From: CBDBZX01 sp965213645
GTDB lineage: Bacteria > Deinococcota > Deinococci > Deinococcales > Trueperaceae
NCBI GenBank assembly: GCA_965213645.1
Contig: CBDBZX010000002.1
Location: 1,364,001 to 1,428,000, forward strand
Direction of reading: 5' to 3'
Length of the DNA: 64,000 nt
Part shown: piece after piece, positions 9,178 through 18,706 of the stretch
How the letters are laid out: every line of letters begins with the position of its first letter
How positions within the stretch are numbered: position 1 is the stretch's first letter
The notes under the pieces: generated by a model
The model's database searches: none
What the model saw: only the letters and a program-made list of their open reading frames with translations
Told to the model about the DNA's origin: nothing
Program-made: the position numbers and the translations under genes

Positions 9178-9222
9178 TGCGCCTACGAGAGATGTGTTGG
9201 TGAGGAAGAATTTAGCCGACAA

Positions 9223-10065
9223 CTAGAGTGACCAGAACTGCGGCGCGACCTCTTCACCCAAACTCTTCTGCGCAAAGGTCAGGAGTCCGTCGCGGTCAGG
9301 GGGCTCGAAGTAATAGCGGAAGTTGTTCAAGTAGCGCTGAATCACGAGCGGTGAAAGTCCTAAGTGGTCGGCTTCGGCTTTCGCAACCTCAGCCAAATGT
9401 CCGAGCCCAACCTCTCTCACACGGCGCAGTTCGTTCACGAGTTTTTCTGACGGTGGATTATCCTTACGCGACGCCCATACTGCGAAGGTAAAAGGTAAGC
9501 GGGTTAAGCCGTACCAGGCTTCGCCCAAGTCGGTGACGAGAGGTGTTCTCCCGCTAATTTTACGAGGCTCCACCGCCTCAATCAGCGCACCATCTCCGAT
9601 GAGCAGCGCGGCGTCACACCCTTCTAACATCGTATCTAAATTCGGTGTCATCGGCACGAATTCAGCCTCGATACCCGACTCTTTCAGCAAAACTTTCAGA
9701 AGCTGCACGCTCGTCGCGGAGTCCGTGGTTAAAGCGATGCGTTTACCTGAGAGGTCGTCCCAGGGCTCCCAGTGAAAGAGCATCACGCTGTGGACGGGTC
9801 CTAAGGTTGAGATGGAGAAGTCCGGCAACGCCTTTAGTTCATCGCTGTGACGCAAGAACTCGTAGCTCGAGATAAGCGTCAAGTCGATTTCACCATTTAG
9901 GAGCATCCGGTTAAGTTCTGTCGGCACGCCCCGCACGAATTCCGCGCCCTTCCAGGGTTCTAAGCCCCAGTGAAGCGGCGCAACGTTGGTGTAGGAGACG
10001 ATACCTAAACGCTCGAGCGTCTTGCTCGTTTGCTGAGCTTCCGGTAAGAGGTTCGAGAGGTTCAC
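9223..10065 (-). CDS. mqnA: Chorismate dehydratase MqnA (futalosine menaquinone pathway)
   Basis: MqnA converts chorismate to 3-enolpyruvylbenzoate, the first step of the futalosine route to menaquinone. The 280-residue protein has the periplasmic-binding-like fold signature of the family: LGIVSYTNVAPLHWGL near the N-terminus, GVPTELNRMLLNGEIDLTLISSYEFL, SGKRIALTTDSATSVQLLKVLL, and DAALLIGDGAL. The size is typical. The start overlaps the end of the upstream ACT gene by 4 bases (ATGA type), so it belongs to the mqnE operon. The other futalosine genes (mqnB, mqnC, mqnD) are not in this window. Confidence 0.93.
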   Translation of the reverse strand: MNLSNLLPEAQQTSKTLERLGIVSYTNVAPLHWGLEPWKGAEFVRGVPTELNRMLLNGEIDLTLISSYEFLRHSDELKALPDFSISTLGPVHSVMLFHWEPWDDLSGKRIALTTDSATSVQLLKVLLKESGIEAEFVPMTPNLDTMLEGCDAALLIGDGALIEAVEPRKISGRTPLVTDLGEAWYGLTRLPFTFAVWASRKDNPPSEKLVNELRRVREVGLGHLAEVAKAEADHLGLSPLVIQRYLNNFRYYFEPPDRDGLLTFAQKSLGEEVAPQFWSL

Positions 10066-10442
10066 GCGCTCACCTCTTGTATCTCATGCCCCGCAGCTTC
10101 CAAGGTGCGGATGGCGGACTCGAGCACGTCCTTTTTGACCAAAAGATAATCCGTATCGAAAGTTGACAGCGCAAAGATGCTGATACCCGCTTCGGCAAGA
10201 GGTGACGCGAGCGAGGCTAAAATTCCGGTGAGGTGAAACTCCAAGGTTCCCGCCACGTGCAAACCGCGCCAACCCCTTTCAGCTTGAACCTCTTCGGGAA
10301 CCTCTTGCGCGTCACAAATAATGGAGAGTTCGCTACTCGTGCGCGTGACGCTTTGGAAATCGCCAGAAATCCACGTGGGAAGTTGGGCGTCCGCAGGTAA
10401 GCGGCAAACGGCGAGAGGGTGGGGGAGAAGCTCTAAAGTCAT
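10062..10442 (-). CDS. ACT domain-containing protein
   Basis: A 126-residue small protein with a C-terminal ACT-like ligand-binding fold: GWRGLHVAGTLEFHLTGILASLASPLAEAGISIFALSTFDTDYLLVKKD fits the beta-alpha-beta pattern of amino-acid-sensing ACT domains, preceded by a CASTOR-like N-terminal half (LPTWISGDFQSVTRTSSELSIIC). The ligand is unknown. It overlaps its neighbours on both sides by a few bases, lying between the DUF6210-like gene and mqnA, so it is co-transcribed with menaquinone genes. Whether it regulates that pathway cannot be told from sequence. Confidence 0.8.
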   Translation of the reverse strand: MTLELLPHPLAVCRLPADAQLPTWISGDFQSVTRTSSELSIICDAQEVPEEVQAERGWRGLHVAGTLEFHLTGILASLASPLAEAGISIFALSTFDTDYLLVKKDVLESAIRTLEAAGHEIQEVSA

Positions 10443-11011
10443 CAGTCCGTGTTTCGCCAGGTGAGGATACCGGCTCGAGGGTAGGGTCCAAAACTATAGA
10501 AGACTCCTGAATAGTGACGTCTAAAAAGGGCAGTTAGGCGTGCCGCCTCCTCAGCAGCGTCAATCTCTTTATGTTGCTGAGCGTAATCTTCTTCGGATGA
10601 TTCATCGCCCTTGAAGGCGTTCTCATCACTTAAAATAGTGACATAAACCCACGCCTCATGAGACTCTTCGAGACGTTCACGGTCAACTTTCAAACTATCC
10701 GATAGTTCCCACCGCTCCAACACTGCGTCTATAAAATTTGCGTCCTCTTCATCAAGCCCGTCGGTAGCGCCTGAACCTTGATGTTTCGGTCCCTCGAAAT
10801 AGCCAAAGAGTTCAATTTCAGGGCTTGTGAACTTATAACTATTAGGGTCTACATTATTCTTCAGCGGTGCATAAACACCTTCGGCGGAAGGGCTCATACA
10901 AGAAGTGCCGCCCGTTTGATTGGAGTAGAGAACACCGCTAGGATAGTCGATAATAAGACCGAATCCGTCATGGTCCCAAAGCTCAACCACTGGCTTATAA
11001 TCCTCATTCAC
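10442..11011 (-). CDS. DUF6210-like protein
   Basis: A 189-residue soluble, acidic protein of unknown function. The N-terminal stretch GFGLIIDYPSGVLYSNQTGG followed by EGVYAPL resembles the DUF6210 signature, which I recall only loosely. It starts with GTG directly after the TAG stop of mqnE, and its stop overlaps the start of the ACT gene. It is thus embedded in the menaquinone operon without an obvious metabolic link. Its codons are more AT-rich than those of mqnE and mqnA, suggesting a later insertion. No membrane segment or signal peptide is seen. Confidence 0.6.
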   Translation of the reverse strand: MNEDYKPVVELWDHDGFGLIIDYPSGVLYSNQTGGTSCMSPSAEGVYAPLKNNVDPNSYKFTSPEIELFGYFEGPKHQGSGATDGLDEEDANFIDAVLERWELSDSLKVDRERLEESHEAWVYVTILSDENAFKGDESSEEDYAQQHKEIDAAEEAARLTALFRRHYSGVFYSFGPYPRAGILTWRNTD

Positions 11012-12136
<1,125 letters not shown>

Positions 12137-12143
12137 TGTCTCT

Positions 12144-12149
12144 ATTATA
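12144..12149 (-). promoter_or_regulatory. -10 box (TATAAT) for a leaderless mqnE operon transcript
   Basis: A perfect TATAAT, 7 bases before the mqnE ATG at 12136. No convincing -35 hexamer is seen at the usual distance. The position decides the mqnE start. Confidence 0.65.
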
Positions 12150-12202
12150 GTCTCGCGGAACAAAATCGGGTGGTGCGCAGCTTGCACAACCTTTCACAAT
12201 CT

Positions 12203-12322
12203 GGTGTTGTGGGCTCGAGGCTCTACCTCCAGGCGCACTACCCCACCGACATCTTTGCGGGTTTGGCGATGGGGATTACTTGGACGATGGCGGTGAACCT
12301 GGTTTTACCGAGGGATGCGTAA
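12203..12322 (+). pseudogene. PAP2-family phosphatase, C-terminal remnant
   Basis: The frame ending at TAA 12320-12322 reads GVVGSRLYLQAHYPTDIFAG and then LAMGITWTMAVNLVLPRDA. The SRLYL..HYPTDI.AG pattern is the last catalytic motif of PAP2 lipid phosphatases, with its His. Nothing upstream in this frame resembles the rest of the family, and the sequence before it is the divergent mqnE promoter. It is a truncated, presumably dead fragment. Confidence 0.7.
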
Positions 12323-12431
12323 TGGCGGGACTCGGGTGATAGCGGCTGCGGTACTCAAAGTCTGACAATGTAGCGCATCTATCTGCTAACCTTGGCGTAG
12401 AAAGACACTTAAGTATCAGGAGGACAGGAAT

Positions 12432-12917
12432 ATGAGGAGCATCTACGGCGCTTGGCAGGCAAATGCGCGGGTCAACGGCGAGCTACTAGAACACCTAGCA
12501 GACGAGATGCTAAACGCCCAAACGCCCGGTGGCGGTTATACCGTGGCGCAACATTTAGCGCACATGGCGGGTGTAATGAAGGATTGGGGTTCTAGGTTGG
12601 ACGCGCAGCTTGACACACTGCCTGACCTCTACAACGCTGAAGCGGATACCTACTTTTCAGACACCTTTATCGCCGAAAAAAACTTGGCGCGAGTTCGCGA
12701 CGTGATGACCCAAACGGAGCAGGCGGTGCTCGAGGTGGTACAAAGTAAACCGGAAGGTGACAGGGGAACGTTACCTCACCCCAGCGCAGAGGCGTTTCTC
12801 ATTCATATGATGATTCACGACGCGCATCATAGAGGTCAAATCCTGCTAGCGCTCAAAACGGCGGGGTATGGTTTACCAGATGAGGACCGCCTTTGGGGTC
12901 CGTGGAGAGGAGAATAA
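12432..12917 (+). CDS. DinB-like (DUF664-type) four-helix protein
   Basis: A 161-residue member of the DinB/YfiT superfamily of metal-binding four-helix bundles, some of which are thiol transferases. The metal-ligand histidines are visible in the usual places: AQHLAHMAGVMKDW in the second helix, and HDAHHRGQILLALK near the end, where HxxxHRGQ is the superfamily hallmark. The start has a strong AGGAGG ribosome site. The gene is followed after one base by the carbonic anhydrase start, so the two form an operon. The substrate is unknown. Confidence 0.85.
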   Translation: MRSIYGAWQANARVNGELLEHLADEMLNAQTPGGGYTVAQHLAHMAGVMKDWGSRLDAQLDTLPDLYNAEADTYFSDTFIAEKNLARVRDVMTQTEQAVLEVVQSKPEGDRGTLPHPSAEAFLIHMMIHDAHHRGQILLALKTAGYGLPDEDRLWGPWRGE

Positions 12918-12918
12918 C

Positions 12919-13416
12919 GTGGCTACTTTTGACGAACTGCTCGAGTCCAACCAACGCTACGCTCAAGATTTCAACAGTGGTGAGCTAACCTCACCGCCCA
13001 AACGCAAGGTTACCGTCGTCACCTGTATGGACGCGCGGCTCCACCCCGAAAAATTTCTAGGTTTCGAACTAGGCGACGCTCACGTCATCCGCAACGCAGG
13101 CGGCAGAGTTACCGAAGACGCCCTACGCTCGCTCGTGATTTCTCAGCGGATGCTCGGCACACAAGAGGTCATCGTCATCCAGCACACGGATTGCGGCATG
13201 ATGAGCACGACGGATGAGGGGATTGCTGAAAAGGTTAAAGAGGATTTAGGCGTTGACACGAGTTTGGACTTCTTAACCTTCGAGAATTTGCACGAAAGTG
13301 TGAAGAGTGACGTGAATAAACTTCGCAACACCGCGCTTATTCCTGACGATGTGCCGATCATCGGAGCGATTTACGATGTGAAAACTGGCAAGGTTGAAGA
13401 GGTGACGCGAGTTTAA
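12919..13416 (+). CDS. Beta-class carbonic anhydrase
   Basis: Interconverts CO2 and bicarbonate in the cytoplasm. The GTG at 12919 follows a GGAGAGGAG ribosome site and gives a 165-residue protein, typical of the short bacterial beta class. Zinc ligands are C36, H89 and C92 (VTCMDAR and QHTDCG), with the D38-R40 dyad; the N-terminal helix FDELLESNQRYAQDF is also characteristic. An upstream in-frame ATG (12868) would overlap the DinB-like gene and adds no conserved sequence, so I reject it. It lies one base after the DinB-like gene in the same operon. Confidence 0.9.
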   Translation: MATFDELLESNQRYAQDFNSGELTSPPKRKVTVVTCMDARLHPEKFLGFELGDAHVIRNAGGRVTEDALRSLVISQRMLGTQEVIVIQHTDCGMMSTTDEGIAEKVKEDLGVDTSLDFLTFENLHESVKSDVNKLRNTALIPDDVPIIGAIYDVKTGKVEEVTRV

Positions 13417-13962
13417 CTAGAGCCCGGCGTAGATATCGGAGAAGGTTAGAGAGGTCTCCAAGCATCCAAATTCCACCTCATCCCTTTCACGCCACATCTG
13501 CGCTTTCCAACCTTCGGACGTGCGGATGTAGCCTTCTACATGCTGCGTCTGCGCGTCAATCATGACGTATGCGCTCAGGCTAGGCAGCGTAAAGTACGCC
13601 TCGGCTTTTTCACGTCTATCTATACCGGATGTCGAAGGGGACAAGACCTCGACAATAAGACAGGGGTATTCTTTGTAGTAAGCATCGTTCTCTTCTTCGC
13701 AGGTGACGAGCAGGTCGGGATAGTAAAAGCGCCCTTCGGGAATACGCACTTTCATATCGGTGGTGTAGAGCTGGCAGCCTTTTTGCTGGCTTGCGTCGTC
13801 TAAACGCTTCGTTAGATTGATAACAATACGAACATGTCTATCGCTTGCGCCCGCAAACGCAAAGAGCCGCCCATGAACGTATTCATGCTTGATGGCGGAG
13901 TTTTTTTCACCCTCTAAGTAGTCTTCAACGCTGACGAAACCAAGAACTCTCGCGGTGCTCAT
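13417..13962 (-). CDS. Uma2 family (DUF820) putative endonuclease, copy 1
   Basis: A 181-residue protein of the Uma2 family, a restriction-endonuclease-like fold abundant in cyanobacteria, Chloroflexota and Deinococcota; its function is not established. Readable motifs are VEDYLEGEKNSAIKHEYVHGRLFAFAG, the core GRFYYPDLLVTCEE (PD of the nuclease fold) and PCLIVEVLSPSTSGIDRREKAEAYF (ExL plus the Lys region). A TAGAAT box 6 bases before the ATG suggests a leaderless message. It is a close paralogue of the next gene, probably a tandem duplication. Confidence 0.88.
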   Translation of the reverse strand: MSTARVLGFVSVEDYLEGEKNSAIKHEYVHGRLFAFAGASDRHVRIVINLTKRLDDASQQKGCQLYTTDMKVRIPEGRFYYPDLLVTCEEENDAYYKEYPCLIVEVLSPSTSGIDRREKAEAYFTLPSLSAYVMIDAQTQHVEGYIRTSEGWKAQMWRERDEVEFGCLETSLTFSDIYAGL

Positions 13963-13968
13963 AGTCTT

Positions 13969-13974
13969 ATTCTA
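13969..13974 (-). promoter_or_regulatory. -10 box (TAGAAT) before Uma2 copy 1
   Basis: TAGAAT lies 6 bases upstream of the ATG at 13962, the leaderless arrangement. It fills the short gap between the two Uma2 genes, which therefore need not be one transcript. Confidence 0.5.
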
Positions 13975-14517
13975 CATTCCTGCGTAGATGTCAGAGAAAC
14001 GCAGAGCCGCCTCTAAGCAGCCGAATTTAACCTCGTCCGTTTCGCTCCACGTTTGCGCTTTCCAGCCCTTAGGCGTGCGGATATAGCCCTCGACATGTCG
14101 GGTTTGGGAATCAATCATGAGGTACGCCGTTAGGTTAGGAAGTGAAAAGTACGCCTCAGCTTTTTCACGTCTATCTATACCGGATGTTGAGCGCGACAAG
14201 ACTTCAACGATGAGGCAGGGCTTATCTTTGTAGTAGTCGTTCGGATCGTTTTGGCAAACAGCCATCACGTCGGGATAGTAAAAGCGCCCGTCAGGGATGC
14301 GGACTTTCATGCCGCTGATGTAGAGGCGGCAGTTTTTAGCGTTGGCAGCACCCCACAAAAGTGCAAAGATATTGCCTGCGATGCGGTTATGATGGTCGCT
14401 TGCACCTGCCAGTGCAAATACACGTCCGTGGACGTACTCGTGTTTGATGGGAGAGGTTTTCTCACCCTCCAAGTATTTGTTAACGTTGATGAAGTCAAGA
14501 ACCCTCGCCGTACTCAT
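13972..14517 (-). CDS. Uma2 family (DUF820) putative endonuclease, copy 2
   Basis: A 181-residue paralogue of the gene at 13417, the same length and colinear along its whole extent (VNKYLEGEKTSPIKHEYVHGRVFALAG, GRFYYPDVMAVCQND, PCLIVEVLSRSTSGIDRREKAEAYF). The nuclease-core residues P-D and E-x-L are kept in both. TAAGAT precedes the ATG by 5 bases. The pair differs at scattered positions, indicating an old tandem duplication rather than an assembly artefact. Confidence 0.88.
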   Translation of the reverse strand: MSTARVLDFINVNKYLEGEKTSPIKHEYVHGRVFALAGASDHHNRIAGNIFALLWGAANAKNCRLYISGMKVRIPDGRFYYPDVMAVCQNDPNDYYKDKPCLIVEVLSRSTSGIDRREKAEAYFSLPNLTAYLMIDSQTRHVEGYIRTPKGWKAQTWSETDEVKFGCLEAALRFSDIYAGM

Positions 14518-14522
14518 ACCTT

Positions 14523-14528
14523 ATCTTA
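14523..14528 (-). promoter_or_regulatory. -10 box (TAAGAT) before Uma2 copy 2
   Basis: TAAGAT lies 5 bases upstream of the ATG at 14517 and fits the TANNNT leaderless pattern seen elsewhere in the window. It is weaker than the TATAAT and TATACT examples. Confidence 0.4.
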
Positions 14529-14536
14529 GCGCTTTT

Positions 14537-16390
14537 CTACCGTTTTCTCCTCGTATAACCCGCTGGAACGCGCATCCGCCGCTCGGCGTCCCTCGCCGAG
14601 AGCATCGCGTTGATCTCTTTGAGTTCGGCGTAGTATTGCTGGAGCTTGTCAGTAGGTAAATTTGGGTCGGTCAAGAACGAACTGACCTCTTGCATCCGCT
14701 CTAAGAGGTGCTTGCGCTGATTCTCCTTTTCGCCGTTGAGGTAGAGTTCGCGCAGCCTCGAGAGTGACTTCTGCAAATGGGAGTCCACGTCAATGCGCGT
14801 GTCTTCGCCCCTGCGCTCTGCAAAAAGCCGCTCGAAGAGGATGCGCCCTTCGTCGCGCTCGCGGTAGTGGAGTAAGACGCGCTGGTCGTCGTAGTGCTCA
14901 GCCTCGCAGATGGCGTGAAACTCGCGCAACAAGGAGTCGCCTTCAGAGGGGAGGGCCGCCCCTACCGTCAGCAAGCGTTCGCGGAGGCGGTGGGGTTCCA
15001 AGAGTAAGAGGGCGATGGTCTCCAACTCAATCACCGCGACTTGTGACGCGCTCCCTTGCCGCTGCATCCCTTTGACCTGGGTGTCGTTCAACGTATTACG
15101 TCGGCGCGTTTTCGCGCTGACCCATTCGTCTAAACGTGAGCCCTCGATCTTGAGATGGTCAATCACTAAGCGGCGCATCTCCGAAGCGACGGGGTCGAAA
15201 ACATCCCTGGGTTGCAGCACGCTCAAGAGGTCTTGCAGGATGGCTTTTTTACCCTCCACCGTGTTCCGGTCATATTTGCTCAACACGCTCTGAAAGCGAA
15301 ACTCGACTTCGGACACGCCGCCCGTGAGCGCTCCACGAAACTCGTCTACGAAGCCGTCTAAAACGGCGTCCGCAGGGTCTTTGCCGTGCGGCACGCGCAC
15401 CGCCCGCACCAAGAACTGCCGCCCGACGGACTGCTCCAAACCCGACAAAACCGCCCGCTGCCCCGCCTCGTCCGCGTCAAAGGCTAAGAAGAGTTTAGAC
15501 ACGTCCAAGCGGCTCAGTTGCGCGGCTTGCTCGGCTGTCAAGGTTGCGCCCAAAGCCGCCACCGCGTTCCCAAAGCCCGTTTGATGGAGCGCAATCACGT
15601 CCATGTAGCCTTCAACCACGAGACACTCGCCCGAGTCGCGGATGGTGCTTTTAGCGAGGTCTAAACCGTAGAGAAGTTCGCCCTTATTAAAAATCTCGGT
15701 TTCAGGCGTGTTCATGTATTTGGGGAGTGAGTCGTCCAAGACGCGCCCCGAAAAGCCCACCGTCCGCCCGAGATAGTCTTTGATCGGAAAGATGATGCGG
15801 TTTCTAAACCTGTCGTAGCGCCGCCCCGAGTCCGACTCAGCGAGCAGCCCGGCGTCTAAGAGGTCTCCCTGAGCAACTCCTTTGTTCAGCGCGTATTTTA
15901 AGAGGTTGTCCCAGCCCTCCGGGGCGAAACCCAGTTCGAAGGTCTCGATGCTCTCCGGCGTCAGCTTGCGCTCCAAGAGGTAATCGTTGGCGACGCCGGG
16001 GAGGTTGGCGCGGAAGAACTCGAGCGCTACCTTATTTACATCAAAGAGGTCACGGCGTTTATTCGTCTGCGGCGTGGCAGGAGTAACTTCAATGCCAGCA
16101 CGCTGACCCAAGTAGGAGAGCGCCTCGTAGAACTGAACGCCCTGCGTCCTCATTACGAAGTCGAACACGTCGCCCTTGGCTTGACAGCCGAAGCAGTAGT
16201 AAAAGCCCTTGTCCTGCAAGACGTGAAACGAGGGCGTCTTCTCGCCGTGGAAGGGGCAGAGCCCCTTGAGTCGCCCCTTGCCCGAAGGTTTTAAGGCGAC
16301 AGTCTCACCCACCACCTCGGCGATGTCGAGGCGTTCGCGGATGCGTTCTTTGGCATCGCTGGGCAAGGTCGGGGCTCCTGTAAGTTGCAC
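14537..16390 (-). CDS. dnaG: DNA primase DnaG
   Basis: Synthesises RNA primers for replication at the fork. The 617-residue protein has the CHC2 zinc-binding domain at the N-terminus (C45, H48, C66, C69 in GLCPFHGEKTPSF and YYCFGC), the primase core and TOPRIM region with VVEGYMDVIALHQTGF (catalytic Glu) and LFLAFDADEAGQ (DxD), and a divergent C-terminal helicase-interaction domain. The start codon is GTG at 16390; the first residues MQLTGAPTLPSDAKERIRERLD fit the family. A TATGAT box lies about 60 bases upstream, so this message has a short leader. Confidence 0.95.
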   Translation of the reverse strand: MQLTGAPTLPSDAKERIRERLDIAEVVGETVALKPSGKGRLKGLCPFHGEKTPSFHVLQDKGFYYCFGCQAKGDVFDFVMRTQGVQFYEALSYLGQRAGIEVTPATPQTNKRRDLFDVNKVALEFFRANLPGVANDYLLERKLTPESIETFELGFAPEGWDNLLKYALNKGVAQGDLLDAGLLAESDSGRRYDRFRNRIIFPIKDYLGRTVGFSGRVLDDSLPKYMNTPETEIFNKGELLYGLDLAKSTIRDSGECLVVEGYMDVIALHQTGFGNAVAALGATLTAEQAAQLSRLDVSKLFLAFDADEAGQRAVLSGLEQSVGRQFLVRAVRVPHGKDPADAVLDGFVDEFRGALTGGVSEVEFRFQSVLSKYDRNTVEGKKAILQDLLSVLQPRDVFDPVASEMRRLVIDHLKIEGSRLDEWVSAKTRRRNTLNDTQVKGMQRQGSASQVAVIELETIALLLLEPHRLRERLLTVGAALPSEGDSLLREFHAICEAEHYDDQRVLLHYRERDEGRILFERLFAERRGEDTRIDVDSHLQKSLSRLRELYLNGEKENQRKHLLERMQEVSSFLTDPNLPTDKLQQYYAELKEINAMLSARDAERRMRVPAGYTRRKR

Positions 16391-16675
16391 CTGTGAGGTG
16401 AAGGGCGGCGTGAGAAGGCAGAGGTAAGACGAAGTTAGTAGGGCATCATAGCATTTCGAGGGTTTTGGATTTTGGCGTTACGTCGGTGGAGGAAGCTGCG
16501 CTAGGACACGGCTCGAGATGAGAAAAACGGAGAAAACCCGTCCCCAACGTGTCAAGAGGGTGCTGGGCAATTCGCCTGAGTTGTGTACTATGCTGATTAT
16601 GTGTAAGTTAGTCTTTCGATCAGTTTGTAGTAGGCTCGAGTCTACCTAGCGACATCGAAGTCAGCAGAAAACCCA
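16391..16675. other. Intergenic stretch upstream of dnaG
   Basis: About 285 bases between dnaG and the broken transporter gene, both read leftwards. The part nearest dnaG holds a TATGAT box that could be its promoter. No coding frame, tRNA or clear terminator was recognised. Two CTCGAG words (about 16510 and 16635) occur here outside genes. Confidence 0.4.
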
Positions 16676-17852
16676 TCACCGACTTCCTTCCGCCGCCCTT
16701 GCCACCCGCATGACAGGCTGCCGCAAAAGTGCAAAGAGCACGGCTAGGAGAACGAGCGAGCCGCCGCCCACGACGTACATCAGCGCGAGCCCTACCTCGT
16801 TTGCGAGGGGCTGCGTGGCAACGGGGGAGAGAAACTGCCCCAAGAAAAAGAACAGCGTCAATCCGCCCGAGCGCGTCCTTTGAGATGGTCCGGTACGCGC
16901 TCCGAGAGCCAGGTGTTGAGGTTGGGCATCATCAGACCTAAACCGACGCCGCCGAGCGCGAGACCCGTCATGATGACGAGGTAGCTGCTGCCCGCCCCGA
17001 TCACCATGTACCCCGCGCCCATCACCGCCAACGACACGACGAGGATGACCACAAAGCCGAAGCGTTTTTTGAACCTGCCGTAAAAGCTCGAGGCGACCGC
17101 GCTAAAGACCGTCACGGCGGCAATCGCCAAACCGCTTTGGGTGGCGCTGGCGCTGAGAAGTCCCTCTAAATAAAAGGGAAGCTGCACGGGTACGGTGTAA
17201 AACACGACTTGCATGACGAGCGCGACGCCGTAGATGATGCTCAGCAGCCGCCAGGGTAGGTGTGAAAGAGGTGCGTTGCTGCCTTATCCGTGTAGCGCTC
17301 CGGCTCATAGAGGGCAAACGCATGAAAGGCAAAAGGATAAACGCGAAGAGGTAGATGAGGAACGGGAAGCGCCAACTGAGGTCGGCGAGGACGCCGCCTA
17401 ACGAGAGAAAGAGGACGCCGCCGAGACTCATAAAGGTCACTTGCAGTCCTAGAGAGTTTGGCGCGTTCGTCGCCCTTGTAGTAGTCGGTGAAAAGGGTCG
17501 TGACCGTGGTCATGATGCCGGCGACCGCCAAGCCCAAAAGGGCGCGTCCGGCGAGGAGCGCCCACAGCGTGTCGAGCACGTACCCCGACGCGCCTGCAAA
17601 TCCGTAGAGCAAGGTTGAGACGATGAGGAGCCCTTTACGCCCCCAGCTATCGGTGAGAATGCCAGCGACAGGCGCACCGATGACGATAAAGAGCGCGGGC
17701 ATGGTGAGCACCAAGCGCACCCAATAGTCGGCGCTCGGCACGTCCGCAAAGTACGCCTGAATCGCAGGTAGCGAGGGAGAGATCGTCGCCCCTGACATCA
17801 CCGTGAGCGTACTGGTAACGAGCAGCGTTCCCTTGATAACGGTTGAGCGCAT
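16676..17852 (-). pseudogene. MFS multidrug-type transporter, broken by several frameshifts
   Basis: Conceptual translation in shifting frames gives one continuous 12-helix major facilitator of the drug-efflux type: MRSTVIKGTLLVTSTLTVM, the motif A-like region GILTDSWGRKG, GRALLGLAVAG, then GGVLADLSWRFPFLIYLF in another frame, ALYEPERYTDKAATH back in the first, PVQLPFYLEGLLSASATQSG in a third, and a last helix pair from LTLFFFLGQFLSP. Frame changes fall near 17455, 17330, 17250 and 16865. The start ATG 17852 has an AAGGAG site. No internal stops occur within segments, so recent inactivation or sequencing indels are both possible. Confidence 0.8.
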
Positions 17853-17966
17853 GGTGTCTCCTTGTGACCTACAGATATGACGTAAGGTGAGTTTGAAACT
17901 CACCCCTAGACTAGCGCTACATTAAACAGTTCCTTGTACTGCGCTGCTCCGTTACTGCGCTGCTCC

Positions 17967-17994
17967 GTAGGGGAGATTCATGAATCTCCCCTAC
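17967..17994. repeat. 28-bp perfect palindrome, GATTCATGAATC family, copy A
   Basis: Arms GTAGGGGAGATTCA and TGAATCTCCCCTAC form a perfect 14-bp stem with no loop. It abuts the stop codon of the phosphoribosyltransferase gene. Relatives occur at 33815, 36874 and, degenerate, 25354. This is a known style of dispersed palindrome in many bacteria; it could act as a transcription terminator or processing hairpin here. Confidence 0.8.
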
Positions 17995-17995
17995 T

Positions 17996-18538
17996 TTACT
18001 TGCCTTCGTCGCCGGGATAGAGTGGCAAATGCCCTAGCGTAATCACGTCGTCGCGCTCGTCGCCCTCGGTCAATACCGCGAACGTCGCGACGACCTCTCC
18101 GCCCATCTCGTCAATCAGCTCGCTCAGCACGCGCAGAGTCTCGCCTGTGCTCACCACATCGTCTACAATCGCGACGCGCTGTCCTTCTATCTGCGGCTTA
18201 TTCGAGCCGTCAATCACTAGGTTCTGCGGCTTGCCCGTGGTAATCGAGACGACGCTCTTGCTGACTGCGTCCATCATGTAGGGTTTCTCCGACTTGCGGG
18301 CGACGACGTAAGGGATATTCGTGCGGGCGCTCATGGCGTGCGCGAGCGGGACGGCTTTGACCTCTGGGGTGACAAAGGTGTCCACGTTGTCCGGCATCTT
18401 TTTGACGAGTTCGTCCGCCGCCGCTTCGGTCAGTTTGGTGTCGCCCAAGAGGTTGAGGAGCGCCACGGACACGTCGCCGACGTTGACGATGGGGAGATCG
18501 CGCTGCTCGCTGCCGATTTTGACGGAATGTGTACTCAT
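17996..18538 (-). CDS. Adenine-phosphoribosyltransferase-like protein
   Basis: A 180-residue type I phosphoribosyltransferase. The PRPP-binding motif VAIVDDVVSTGETLR (about residues 122-136) and the flexible-loop region VVARKSEKPYMMDAVSKSV are those of the Apt/Xpt group, which salvage purine bases. DNVDTFVTPEVKAVPLAHAMS matches the Apt core. The substrate could be adenine or another purine; the sequence does not settle it. A GGAGG ribosome site precedes the ATG. The gene stands alone, ending at a 28-bp palindrome. Confidence 0.85.
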   Translation of the reverse strand: MSTHSVKIGSEQRDLPIVNVGDVSVALLNLLGDTKLTEAAADELVKKMPDNVDTFVTPEVKAVPLAHAMSARTNIPYVVARKSEKPYMMDAVSKSVVSITTGKPQNLVIDGSNKPQIEGQRVAIVDDVVSTGETLRVLSELIDEMGGEVVATFAVLTEGDERDDVITLGHLPLYPGDEGK

Positions 18539-18607
18539 GGAAACCTCCTGAGAAGTGCCTCAGTCATACCATAGTCTGTACTTATGGGTTAAGTGGGTTA
18601 TCAGTTT

Positions 18608-18706
18608 ATGAGCAATGAGTTGAAAGCAATCCCCTTTCGGGGACGAACGGCAAGCAACGAGTCTAAAGGGTTTCACTCATTGCTCATTGCTCGTTTCTCA
18701 TTGCTC
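18608..18706. repeat. Inverted repeat between phosphoribosyltransferase and regulator genes
   Basis: ATGAGCAATGAG near 18608 is matched by CTCATTGCTCAT near 18676, with a second partial copy of the right arm (CTCATTGCTC) just before the regulator stop. A small CCCCTTTCGGGG hairpin sits between them. It may terminate the leftward two-component operon. Confidence 0.45.

Noticed and set aside
12868..12918. Earlier ATG for the carbonic anhydrase
   Set aside because: It lies inside the DinB-like gene; GTG 12919 has a good ribosome site and begins the conserved helix.
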